64,000 nucleotides of DNA from Chthonomonas calidirosea T49 (GTDB lineage Bacteria; Armatimonadota; Chthonomonadetes; Chthonomonadales; Chthonomonadaceae). The notes beneath the pieces are model-generated. The model ran no database searches and had not been told where the DNA came from. It saw nothing but the letters and a program-made list of their open reading frames with translations. Positions 1 through 7,078 of the stretch are shown piece by piece. How positions within the stretch are numbered: position 1 is the first letter of the stretch; the number at the start of each line of letters is the position of its first letter. The position numbers and the translations under genes were made by a program. The stretch covers positions 3,373,862 through 3,437,861 of the forward strand of contig NC_021487.1 of the NCBI RefSeq assembly GCF_000427095.1. The letters run 5' to 3'.

Positions 1-120
1 CATTTCGAACAGAGGACCCATAAGCGCCTGATTGATATTTTAGAGCCAGGGCCGAAAACGATTGACGCCCTCATGCGGCTCGATCTGCCGAGCGGTGTAG
101 ACATCGAAATCAAACTGTAG
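1..120 (+). CDS. rpsJ: 30S ribosomal protein S10, 3' end only
   Basis: The window opens inside this gene. The frame from base 1 gives 39 residues ending in [12 protein letters not shown] and a TAG stop at 118-120, which is the usual S10 C-terminus. S10 sits in the 30S head and doubles as transcription factor NusE. It is the first gene of the S10 operon and is followed 12 nt later by rplC, as in most bacteria. The start lies upstream of the window. Confidence 0.95.
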   Translation, partial: HFEQRTHKRLIDILEPGPKTIDALMRLDLPSGVDIEIKL

Positions 121-132
121 AAGGAGACATCG

Positions 133-759
133 GTGGTAGACACAATTTTGGGCAGGAAGATCGGCATGACCCAGATTTTCAATGAAAACGGGGAGGTAGT
201 GCCGGTCACCGTGATAGAGGCAGGTCCCTGCATTGTCACGCAGCTCAAGAGTGTTGAGACGGATGGCTATACGGCCATTCAAGTGGGGTTTGGAGAGGTG
301 AGCGAGCGGCACGTCAACCGCCCTCTCAAGGGACACTTTCAGCGTGCAGGTGTAGCGCCAACGCGATACCTGCGCGAGATACGCACGGACAATATCGAAG
401 AGTATAAGGTGGGCGACAGCATCCGATGCGATATTTTTCGCCCTGGGATGCGTGTGAAGGTCACCGGGATCTCGAAGGGAAAAGGGTTTCAAGGGGTCGT
501 GAAGCGCTTCCATTTCCATGGAGCCGATATGACCCATGGTTCGATGATCCACCGAAAGCCTCAGTCAAGTGGTGCAACCGATGCCGCACGTACCTTTAAG
601 GGAACAAAGAAACCAGGCCATATGGGGGCTAAGCAGGTGACGGTGCGCGGGCTGCAGGTGGTACGCGTGGATGTAGATAGGAATCTCATTTTCATCAAAG
701 GGGCGGTGCCGGGGGCGGAAGGCGAGCTTGTCCGCATCCAGCGCTTGCCGATCCGCTAG
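133..759 (+). CDS. rplC: 50S ribosomal protein L3
   Basis: 208 residues, the normal length for bacterial L3, which is an early assembly protein close to the peptidyl-transferase centre. It opens with LGRKIGMTQIF and carries the family segment GKGFQGVVKR and the HGSMIHR loop that reaches the ribosome core. The start is a GTG at 133, eight bases after the AGGAG at 122-126. Second gene of the S10 operon. Confidence 0.97.
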   Translation: MVDTILGRKIGMTQIFNENGEVVPVTVIEAGPCIVTQLKSVETDGYTAIQVGFGEVSERHVNRPLKGHFQRAGVAPTRYLREIRTDNIEEYKVGDSIRCDIFRPGMRVKVTGISKGKGFQGVVKRFHFHGADMTHGSMIHRKPQSSGATDAARTFKGTKKPGHMGAKQVTVRGLQVVRVDVDRNLIFIKGAVPGAEGELVRIQRLPIR

Positions 760-776
760 GAAGGGAGAGTAAAGAG

Positions 777-1439
777 ATGGCGTCAGTACCTTTGTATAAT
801 ATGGAAGGCAACGAGATAGGTTCTCTATCTCTCCCGGATTCGATATTCGGTGTGGAGTTTCGTGAGGCTTTGGTGCATCAGGTGGTTGTGGCCGAGGAGG
901 CCAACCAGCGACAAGGCACCCACGACACGAAACAGCGCTCTGAGGTGCGCGGAGGTGGAAGAAAACCCTGGCGGCAAAAGGGAACCGGTCGCGCTCGCCA
1001 AGGCTCTATTCGTGCACCGCATTGGCGTGGCGGAGGCGTGGTTTTTGGACCGCACCCGCGCGACTATCGAAAAGATCTTCCAGTGAAAATGCGGCGAAGC
1101 GCCATGCGCTCGGCGCTTTCGGCTAAAGTGCGCGAAGGCGCCGTGATCGGGCTGGAGAAATTGGCGTTCGATGCTATCAAAACAAAGCAGGCGGTGGCTC
1201 TTCTGAAAGCGTTGGGGCTTGAGTCGGAACGACGTGTGCTGATCATAGTGCCGGAGTACGATAAAACAGCGCTGCTGAGCACACGTAACCTGCCAATGGT
1301 AACGTTGCGCTATGCGCCCAATTTCTCGGTTCGCGATGTCATGGTGGCGCACAAGATTGTGCTGGTAGCCGCTGCGGTGGAGAAAATTGCGGCGGCTTGG
1401 GCGCCAGAAGAGAGTAAAGAGGAGGTAGCGGTAGTATGA
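777..1439 (+). CDS. rplD: 50S ribosomal protein L4
   Basis: 220 residues. The central [19 protein letters not shown] stretch is the extended loop that lines the peptide exit tunnel. In proteobacteria L4 also represses the S10 operon; no matching leader can be judged here because the operon start is outside the window. A GGGAG at 763-767 precedes the ATG. The stop overlaps the start of rplW by four bases (ATGA), implying translational coupling. Confidence 0.96.
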   Translation: MASVPLYNMEGNEIGSLSLPDSIFGVEFREALVHQVVVAEEANQRQGTHDTKQRSEVRGGGRKPWRQKGTGRARQGSIRAPHWRGGGVVFGPHPRDYRKDLPVKMRRSAMRSALSAKVREGAVIGLEKLAFDAIKTKQAVALLKALGLESERRVLIIVPEYDKTALLSTRNLPMVTLRYAPNFSVRDVMVAHKIVLVAAAVEKIAAAWAPEESKEEVAVV

Positions 1440-1735
1440 GAGATCCTCATGAGATTATTGAACGTCCTCTCTTAACGGAGAAGACCAACGCTCAGGCTGG
1501 ACTCAACAAATACCATTTCCGAGTGCGGCTCGATGCCAACAAATTCGAGATCGCTCAGGCCATTCAAACCATCTATGCGCACCAGGGGGTGAAGGTGCTT
1601 TCCGTAAACACCATGCGGGTTAAGGGCAAGAAGCGCCGTGCGCTGGTGCGCGGGGGCAAGCCGGGCTATAGCCCGACCTGGAAAAAAGCGATTGTAACGA
1701 CAGATCGTCCTCTTACACTGTTTGAGGGGGTCTAA
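1436..1735 (+). CDS. rplW: 50S ribosomal protein L23
   Basis: 99 residues, normal length. L23 sits at the tunnel exit and docks trigger factor and SRP. The N-terminal IIERPLLTEKT motif and the NTMRVKGKKRR basic loop are typical. It shares ATGA with the end of rplD and lies 22 nt before rplB. Confidence 0.96.
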   Translation: MRDPHEIIERPLLTEKTNAQAGLNKYHFRVRLDANKFEIAQAIQTIYAHQGVKVLSVNTMRVKGKKRRALVRGGKPGYSPTWKKAIVTTDRPLTLFEGV

Positions 1736-1757
1736 TTCTTGAGAATGAGAGAGAAAG

Positions 1758-2612
1758 ATGCCCATTCGTAAGCATAAACCTATAACGCCGGGGAGACGAT
1801 GGCGGGCAACCCCAACCTATTCGGAGCTGACGCGCGCCGAGGGAAAGAACCAACCGGTTGAGCCGTATAAGCCGCTTCTTGAACCACTCAAGAAGAGTGG
1901 GGGACGCAATAACAAGGGGCGCATCACCGCCAGGTTTCGCGGTGGCGGCAACAAACGGATGTACCGGATTATTGATTTTAAGCGCGATAAGCTGGACGTG
2001 CCCGGCAAGGTGCTGACCATCGAGTACGATCCGAATAGAACGTGCCGTATCTCGTTGGTCGAGTATGAGGATGGAGAAAAACGCTACATCCTAACCCCTC
2101 TGGGATTAAAAGAGGGAGACACGGTTATTTCCAGCGATACGGCCGACATTCGTCCTGGCAATGCACTGCCCTTACGGGCAATTCCTGTGGGTACAACCAT
2201 TCACAATATTGAGCTTTACCCAGGACGCGGAGGGCAACTGGTGCGCTCGGCCGGTACCGGGGCGCAACTGATGGCAAAGGAAGGCAAGTATGCCCAGGTG
2301 CGTCTGCCTTCCGGAGAGACGCGACTCATTCGGCTTGACTGCCGTGCCACCGTGGGGCAGGTGGGCAACCCAGAGCATGAGAATATCTCGTTGGGCAAGG
2401 CTGGGGCCACTCGCTGGCGAGGCCGAAGGGGTCACGTGCGCGGTGTGGCCATGACCCCACGGGATCACCCGCACGGTGGAGGTGAGGCGCAAAGCCCGAT
2501 TGGGCGCAAGAAGGGGCCGGCCTCTCCTTGGGGCAAACCGGCTTTGGGACGCAAGACACGGCGGAATAAGGCGACCGACAAATACATTGTGCGCCGACGC
2601 AACCAAAAGTAA
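1758..2612 (+). CDS. rplB: 50S ribosomal protein L2
   Basis: 284 residues. L2 supports peptidyl transfer and subunit joining. Visible hallmarks are the [18 protein letters not shown] segment near residues 48-65 and the C-terminal [14 protein letters not shown] motif, which contains the conserved functional His. A GAGAGAAAG stretch before the ATG is a moderate ribosome-binding site. Confidence 0.98.
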   Translation: MPIRKHKPITPGRRWRATPTYSELTRAEGKNQPVEPYKPLLEPLKKSGGRNNKGRITARFRGGGNKRMYRIIDFKRDKLDVPGKVLTIEYDPNRTCRISLVEYEDGEKRYILTPLGLKEGDTVISSDTADIRPGNALPLRAIPVGTTIHNIELYPGRGGQLVRSAGTGAQLMAKEGKYAQVRLPSGETRLIRLDCRATVGQVGNPEHENISLGKAGATRWRGRRGHVRGVAMTPRDHPHGGGEAQSPIGRKKGPASPWGKPALGRKTRRNKATDKYIVRRRNQK

Positions 2613-2624
2613 AGGAGGAGCGAT

Positions 2625-2912
2625 ATGGGACGTTCTTTGAAAAAGGGGCCTTATGCCGACCCGAAGCTTTTGGAGAAGGTGCGGGCGATGAACGCGCGCG
2701 GCGAGAAACGGGCTATTAAAACCTGGTCGCGGCGTTCCACCATCTTCCCCGAGTTTATTGGGCACACCTTCTTAGTGCACGATGGACGTAAACACGTTCC
2801 TATCTTTGTAACCGAAAACATGGTGGGCCATAAGCTGGGCGAGTTTGCCCCGACCCGCACCTTCCGAGGCCATGCCGGACAGCAGGTGGAACGACGGACG
2901 GGTATTAAGTGA
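2625..2912 (+). CDS. rpsS: 30S ribosomal protein S19
   Basis: 95 residues, standard size. It begins MGRSLKKGP and contains [17 protein letters not shown], both family signatures. It works in the 30S head next to S13. The ribosome-binding site AAAGGAGGAG lies 6-15 bases before ATG. Canonical position between rplB and rplV. Confidence 0.97.
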   Translation: MGRSLKKGPYADPKLLEKVRAMNARGEKRAIKTWSRRSTIFPEFIGHTFLVHDGRKHVPIFVTENMVGHKLGEFAPTRTFRGHAGQQVERRTGIK

Positions 2913-2929
2913 TAGGAAGGATAGAGAGA

Positions 2930-3604
2930 ATGGCGGAAGATAAGGAAGCGGATATCCTAGAGCGCCCCAAAACACACCGGGAAAACCGCAAGAAGAATCG
3001 GCCGAGAAGGGTCGCAAAGAATCAGGCCATGGCAGTCGCCAAGTTTGTTCGGGTGCCTCCGCGCAAGGCACGCCTGGTGATAGACGAGATTCGAGGCCTC
3101 TATGCGCAGGACGCGCTTGCGTTTTTGAAATTCGTACCAAACCGAGCGGCTGGTTTTATCTATCGCGTGCTGGACTCGGCGGTGGCGAACGCCGTGAACA
3201 ACCACTCGCTCGACGCAGAACGCTTGAAGGTGGTATCGGCCCGAGTGGATGAGGGGCCGCGCATCAAGCGCATTCATCCTCGGGCACAGGGGCGAGTCTA
3301 TCGCATTCTGCATCGTACAAGCCACATTACCATTGTGGTGGAGGAGAGCGAGCCCAAGCCGAGACGTGTTCGTCGCGCCACTCGCTCGCGCGCCGAGGCC
3401 GCACGGGCCGCACGTGCTGCAAAGGCGGCTGAAGCGACCCCAATATCTGCTCCTGAAACCACGGAGGCTGTGGCCACCGTGGTCAGCGAACAGAGACCGG
3501 AAGAGCTGGTACCGCAGGAGCTGGAAGCTGAAGAGATGAAGGCGGAGGCGACTGCATCCAGCGAGCCGGCATCACCTGAAGGTAACAACAAAGAAGAAAG
3601 CTGA
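2930..3604 (+). CDS. rplV: 50S ribosomal protein L22 with long N- and C-terminal extensions
   Basis: 224 residues from the ATG at 2930, which follows an AGGAAGG at 2914-2920. A GTG at 2909, overlapping the rpsS stop, is in frame but has no ribosome-binding site. The L22 core (AVAKFVRVPPRKARLVID to HITIVVEE) is about 115 residues, the usual total length. Before it lie about 30 charged residues rich in Lys, Arg and Asn. After it come about 80 residues rich in Ala and Glu with a basic start (RRVRRATRSRAEAARAARAA) and an acidic end. L22 lines the exit tunnel; the tails would be solvent-exposed. Their role is unknown. Confidence 0.95.
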   Translation: MAEDKEADILERPKTHRENRKKNRPRRVAKNQAMAVAKFVRVPPRKARLVIDEIRGLYAQDALAFLKFVPNRAAGFIYRVLDSAVANAVNNHSLDAERLKVVSARVDEGPRIKRIHPRAQGRVYRILHRTSHITIVVEESEPKPRRVRRATRSRAEAARAARAAKAAEATPISAPETTEAVATVVSEQRPEELVPQELEAEEMKAEATASSEPASPEGNNKEES

Positions 3605-3626
3605 TTCTGCGAGAAGGGAAGAGAAC

Positions 3627-4403
3627 TTGGGACAAAAGGTTCACCCCATCGGGTTTCGTATCGGTGTTATCCGCGAGCCGGATAGCAAGTGGTACCTGCC
3701 AAAGCGCGGCTTTGCCGAAGCGGTTCATGAGGACTACCTCATACGCCGCTATGTAAAGGAGCAGTTGCCGAACGCGGCGGTATCGCGTGTGGAGATCGAA
3801 CGAGCGGGCAATCGCATTAAGATAACGCTGCACACGGCCAAGCCAGGCGTGATCATCGGCAAGAGCGGCAAAGGGGCGGAAGAGCTCCGTGCAGCGCTTG
3901 AAAAGCTTATTAAGAAGCCTTTGCTGCCGATCAGCGTGCAGGAGATACCTCACGCCGATCTCGACGCACAGTTGGTTGCCGAATCGATCGCCATGCAGAT
4001 ATCCAAACGCATCGCCTATAAGCGCGCGATGCGTCAGGCCGTGTTGCGCGCGATGAAGTTGGGAGCGAAGGGCATCCGTGTGATGTGCTCGGGGCGGTTG
4101 GCCGGTGCCGAAATGGCCCGACGTGAGCAAGACCGGCAGGGAAAGATCCCGCTCCAAACGCTGCGCGCCGATATAGACTACGGTTTTGCGGAAGCGCCTA
4201 CAACCTACGGGAACATCGGCGTAAAGGTTTGGATATATAAAGGCGATGTTCTGCCTGGCCAACCGCGACAGTCGGAGCTTCCGCCCACGCGCCAAGCCCG
4301 TTATGAGGCACGTGCCGATCGGACGGCCGCTCGTGGTGGGCGTTCTCGGCGCTCTGGGCGGCGTGGCTCCCGCCCGCGACCGGCAGCTTCTAACGGCTCA
4401 TAA
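3627..4403 (+). CDS. rpsC: 30S ribosomal protein S3
   Basis: 258 residues. It starts MGQKVHPIGFRIG from a TTG at 3627 preceded by GAAGGGAAGAG. The KH domain motif VIIGKSGKGAEELR is near residues 73-86, and the SGRLAGAEMARRE segment of the C-terminal domain is intact. The last 30 residues form a strongly basic Arg/Ser/Gly tail. S3 sits at the mRNA entry site. The next gene, rplP, is separated by an 84 nt spacer with a very stable hairpin. Confidence 0.96.
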   Translation: MGQKVHPIGFRIGVIREPDSKWYLPKRGFAEAVHEDYLIRRYVKEQLPNAAVSRVEIERAGNRIKITLHTAKPGVIIGKSGKGAEELRAALEKLIKKPLLPISVQEIPHADLDAQLVAESIAMQISKRIAYKRAMRQAVLRAMKLGAKGIRVMCSGRLAGAEMARREQDRQGKIPLQTLRADIDYGFAEAPTTYGNIGVKVWIYKGDVLPGQPRQSELPPTRQARYEARADRTAARGGRSRRSGRRGSRPRPAASNGS

Positions 4404-4429
4404 AACGATCCAAGGCATTAGAGCCTTAC

Positions 4430-4467
4430 GGCGGCGCAGGCTTCCGCTGAGGGAGCGCTGCGCCGCC
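4430..4467 (+). promoter_or_regulatory. Long intercistronic hairpin before rplP
   Basis: GGCGGCGCAG (4430-4439) pairs exactly with CTGCGCCGCC (4458-4467). The stem continues inward as GCTTCC (4440-4445) with GGGAGC (4451-4456), past a single bulged G and with one G-T pair, leaving a 5 nt loop. There is no T run, so it is a poor terminator. It ends 4 nt before the rplP ribosome-binding site GGAGGAG (4472-4478). An mRNA processing, stability or translational-coupling role is inferred. Confidence 0.8.
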
Positions 4468-4487
4468 TTATGGAGGAGAAATAGACG

Positions 4488-4973
4488 ATGTTGATGCCAA
4501 AACGCACAAAGTACCGCAAGCAACAGCGAGGTACGATGGCAGGAAAGGCCACACGGGGAAATACGGTGGCCTTTGGGGAGTACGGGCTGCAGGCTCTGGA
4601 GCCTTGTTGGCTAACAGCCAACCAAATTGAGGCCGCCCGTATCGCCATGAACCGCTATATACGACGCCAAGGCAAAATCTGGATACGTGTCTTTCCGGAT
4701 AAACCCTTCACTAAAAAACCAGCGGAGACCCGCATGGGGTCTGGAAAGGGTTCCCCGGAAGGATGGGTTGCCGTGGTAAAACCGGGGCGTATCCTCTTTG
4801 AGATGGGGGGCGTACCCGAAGAGGTGGCCAAAGAGGCGATGCGCCTAGCTTCGCATAAATTGCCAATCGATGTGAAGTTTGTGCGACGCATAGACCAGGA
4901 ACAGGCCAAAAACTCGCCGCAAAATACGGGAGAGGTCGCTGTAACCAGTGCAGAGGAGACGAGCAATGGCTGA
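4488..4973 (+). CDS. rplP: 50S ribosomal protein L16
   Basis: 161 residues against the usual 137-144. The core [30 protein letters not shown] and [20 protein letters not shown] motifs are intact. L16 lies near the A site and is needed for tRNA positioning. The extra length is a C-terminal tail of about 20 polar residues. ATG 4488 is 9 nt after GGAGGAG; a second ATG at 4494 is possible. Its end overlaps rpmC by 8 nt. Confidence 0.96.
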   Translation: MLMPKRTKYRKQQRGTMAGKATRGNTVAFGEYGLQALEPCWLTANQIEAARIAMNRYIRRQGKIWIRVFPDKPFTKKPAETRMGSGKGSPEGWVAVVKPGRILFEMGGVPEEVAKEAMRLASHKLPIDVKFVRRIDQEQAKNSPQNTGEVAVTSAEETSNG

Positions 4974-5199
4974 GTTGAAGCTGAAGGAGATACGTCGCCA
5001 ACTGCGCGAGATGAGCGATGAGGATTTACGCAAGGAGATCGCTGCCAACAGGGCTGCCCTCTACGATATGCGTCGTCAGAACGCGCTGCATCAACTAAAA
5101 GACACGGCGGCCATTCGCAAAGCACGCCGCCAAATTGCACGAGCACTAACCATTTTGCGTGAGCGCGAGCTTGCACGCGAGCGGGAGGGAAAGAAGTAA
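4966..5199 (+). CDS. rpmC: 50S ribosomal protein L29
   Basis: 77 residues from the ATG at 4966, which follows GAGGAG at 4953-4958. An upstream in-frame start at 4948 would add six residues but has no good ribosome-binding site. The protein is the usual two-helix hairpin with the [12 protein letters not shown] and [19 protein letters not shown] segments. It contacts L23 at the tunnel exit. Overlap with rplP suggests coupled translation. Confidence 0.95.
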   Translation: MAELKLKEIRRQLREMSDEDLRKEIAANRAALYDMRRQNALHQLKDTAAIRKARRQIARALTILRERELAREREGKK

Positions 5200-5200
5200 G

Positions 5201-5491
5201 ATGGCAGATGAGCAGATGCAGCAGCCTGCGTCGTCGCCTCAGAGGGGGCGACGTAAGGTGCGCCAGGGTAAGGTTGTGAGCAATAAGATGGATAAGACCG
5301 TGGTGGTGGCTGTGGAACGCCGCGTGCGCCACCCTCTTTATGGAAAAATCGTTCGCAAAACCACCAAATTTAAGGCGCACGATGAAGAGAACGCCTGCAA
5401 TGAGGGCGATATCGTGGAGATTATGGAGACACGCCCGCTCTCGAAAGAGAAATGTTGGCGGGTCGTGCGCATTCTAGAGAGGGCGAAGTAA
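5201..5491 (+). CDS. rpsQ: 30S ribosomal protein S17
   Basis: 96 residues from the ATG at 5201, with GGGAGG at 5183-5188 and only one base after the rpmC stop. The OB-fold core has [14 protein letters not shown] and [19 protein letters not shown], typical of S17, a 16S rRNA primary binder. It has about 15 more N-terminal residues, rich in Gln, Ser and Arg, than most homologues. Confidence 0.96.
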   Translation: MADEQMQQPASSPQRGRRKVRQGKVVSNKMDKTVVVAVERRVRHPLYGKIVRKTTKFKAHDEENACNEGDIVEIMETRPLSKEKCWRVVRILERAK

Positions 5492-5493
5492 CC

Positions 5494-5862
5494 ATGATAC
5501 AGCCGTATACGCGACTAAAATGCGCCGATAACTCCGGGGCGCGTGAGATAATGTGTGTGCGTGTATTAAAAGGCTCTAACGCACGCTATGCCCATGTGGG
5601 CGACATCATTGTGGGCGTGGTAAAGTCGGCAACGCCAAATCAGGCCGTGAAGAAGAGCGACGTGGTGAAGTGTGTGGTGGTACGCACCCGACAGCCCATT
5701 CGTCGCCCCGATGGCTCCGTGCTGCGGTTTGATGACAACGCTGCGGTGGTCATCCAAAACAATCTGGAGCCACGCGGAACGCGCATCTTCGGCCCCGTAG
5801 CCCGGGAGCTGCGAGACCGTGACTTCATGAAGATCATCTCGTTGGCGCCGGAGGTGCTGTAA
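5494..5862 (+). CDS. rplN: 50S ribosomal protein L14
   Basis: 122 residues, exactly the usual size. It begins [18 protein letters not shown] and ends with [18 protein letters not shown] residues (here [13 protein letters not shown]). L14 forms an inter-subunit bridge and is the docking site of silencing factor RsfS. ATG 5494 lies two bases after the rpsQ stop; a longer frame from 5452 overlaps rpsQ and is not likely used. Confidence 0.97.
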   Translation: MIQPYTRLKCADNSGAREIMCVRVLKGSNARYAHVGDIIVGVVKSATPNQAVKKSDVVKCVVVRTRQPIRRPDGSVLRFDDNAAVVIQNNLEPRGTRIFGPVARELRDRDFMKIISLAPEVL

Positions 5863-5864
5863 GG

Positions 5865-6269
5865 ATGGAAAAACTAAAGCGCGCGATTCCAAAGAAGCCG
5901 GTTAAGTTGCGCATTAAGAAGGGCGACCTTGTCGAGGTGATCTCCGGCAAGGACAAAGGCCGCCGCGGCGAGGTGATCCAGGCCTTTCCAAAACTGAATA
6001 AGGTGAAGGTAAAGGGGATCAACATCATTACTCGACACCGCAAAGAGCGCGTGCGACGGGGAGCAGACCCCAACGATCCGGCCCGGGTAATACCCGGTGG
6101 CCGTATCGAGGAAGAGGCACCCCTCTACGCCTCGAAGGTCATGCTGGTGTGCCCAAACTGCAATCGGCCAACGCGCGTTGGCTACGCCTACAGAGAGGGT
6201 GAGGCCAAACCGGCGAGACGAAAATATCGCGTTTGCAAACACCCGGATTGCGGAAAAGAGATCGGGTAG
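5865..6269 (+). CDS. rplX: 50S ribosomal protein L24
   Basis: 134 residues. The KOW motif KGDLVEVISGKDKGRRGEV is near residues 20-38, and the C-terminal part carries CPNC (near 102) and a CKHPDC (near 126), forming a C-x2-C/C-x4-C zinc-ribbon-like pair seen in many L24 proteins. L24 initiates 50S assembly. It starts two bases after the rplN stop. Confidence 0.96.
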   Translation: MEKLKRAIPKKPVKLRIKKGDLVEVISGKDKGRRGEVIQAFPKLNKVKVKGINIITRHRKERVRRGADPNDPARVIPGGRIEEEAPLYASKVMLVCPNCNRPTRVGYAYREGEAKPARRKYRVCKHPDCGKEIG

Positions 6270-6290
6270 TGAAACACAAGAGGTATAACA

Positions 6291-6309
6291 GACCGGTCGG
6301 AAATCGGTC
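6291..6309 (+). promoter_or_regulatory. Small hairpin before rplE, loop GTCGGAAAT
   Basis: GACCG (6291-6295) and CGGTC (6305-6309) enclose the loop GTCGGAAAT. It touches the rplE ribosome-binding site AGGAGAGG (6310-6317). The stem is only 5 bp, so on its own it is weak. The same nine-base loop recurs in the hairpin before rplR. Confidence 0.5.
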
Positions 6310-6324
6310 AGGAGAGGTGAGAGA

Positions 6325-6879
6325 ATGGCTCGACTAAAAGAACGCTACCGTAAAGAGGTGGTGCCTGCCCTGATGAAGGCGTTCGGCTACCGCAATGTGA
6401 TGCAGGTGCCCAAACTCGAGAAGATCGTGATCAATATGGGGGTAGGGCGTGCCGGCCAAACCGGCGGACAGTATGCATCCGAGTTAGATGGGGCGATGCG
6501 CGACATGGCCACCATTTCAGGGCAGAAGCCGGTAGTTACGCTGGCACGCAAATCCATCTCGAACTTCAAGATACGTGCGGGCGCCAAAGTGGGGTGTAAG
6601 GTAACCTTGCGCGGCGATAGAATGTACGAATTTTTGGACCGTCTTGTGAACGTGGCCTTGCCCCGCATTCGAGACTTTCAGGGGGTCTCGCCCAACTCGT
6701 TCGATGGACGTGGCAACTTTGCTATGGGAATTAAAGAGCAGCTGGTCTTTCCGGAGATAGATTACGATAAGATCGATAAGGTGCGTGGTATGGACGTGAT
6801 CATCTGTACCACCGCCCGCACCGATGAGGAGGCCAGAGCGCTGCTAAGAGAACTTGGTATGCCATTCCGTGCGCGCTAA
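6325..6879 (+). CDS. rplE: 50S ribosomal protein L5
   Basis: 184 residues, normal for L5, which binds 5S rRNA and the P-site tRNA. It has the opening [17 protein letters not shown], the KIVINMGVG motif, the [19 protein letters not shown] segment and the [18 protein letters not shown] signature. In the standard spc order the next gene is rpsN, but here a 199 nt leader and an EF-G-like gene intervene. Confidence 0.97.
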   Translation: MARLKERYRKEVVPALMKAFGYRNVMQVPKLEKIVINMGVGRAGQTGGQYASELDGAMRDMATISGQKPVVTLARKSISNFKIRAGAKVGCKVTLRGDRMYEFLDRLVNVALPRIRDFQGVSPNSFDGRGNFAMGIKEQLVFPEIDYDKIDKVRGMDVIICTTARTDEEARALLRELGMPFRAR

Positions 6880-6949
6880 CCGGCATTGCCCTTTGTTGCG
6901 AGCGCCAATGTGAGAAATAAGGCAGGAATTCGCCTTAAGATGCATAAAT

Positions 6950-7078
6950 ATCTCCCTTGCAAGCATGCTAGGGAGATGAAAGGCCGCGCTTTCAGCGTTT
7001 CGGAAGGACATCTCCCAACAGGCTGATGAGGATTTCCATCAGCCTGCCAACATCCTAATCTTTGGTGGAGATCTGTCC
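6950..7078 (+). promoter_or_regulatory. Candidate translational switch in the leader of the EF-G-like gene
   Basis: Four short segments alternate in complementarity. A, ATCTCCCT (6950-6957), pairs over 8 bp with B, AGGGAGAT (6970-6977). B, read as GGGAGATG (6971-6978), also pairs over 8 bp with C, CATCTCCC (7009-7016). C, as ATCTCC (7010-7015), also pairs over 6 bp with D, GGAGAT (7067-7072), which contains the Shine-Dalgarno of the ATG at 7079. A:B plus C:D would hide the ribosome-binding site; B:C would free it. A further hairpin, CAGGCTGATG (7019-7028) with CATCAGCCTG (7037-7046), lies between. The pairings are seen; the switching role is inferred. Confidence 0.55.

Noticed and set aside
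5865..6269. The Cys pairs in L24 as a novel zinc insertion
   Set aside because: The CPxC/CKxxxC pairs occur in many bacterial L24 proteins and are not unusual.
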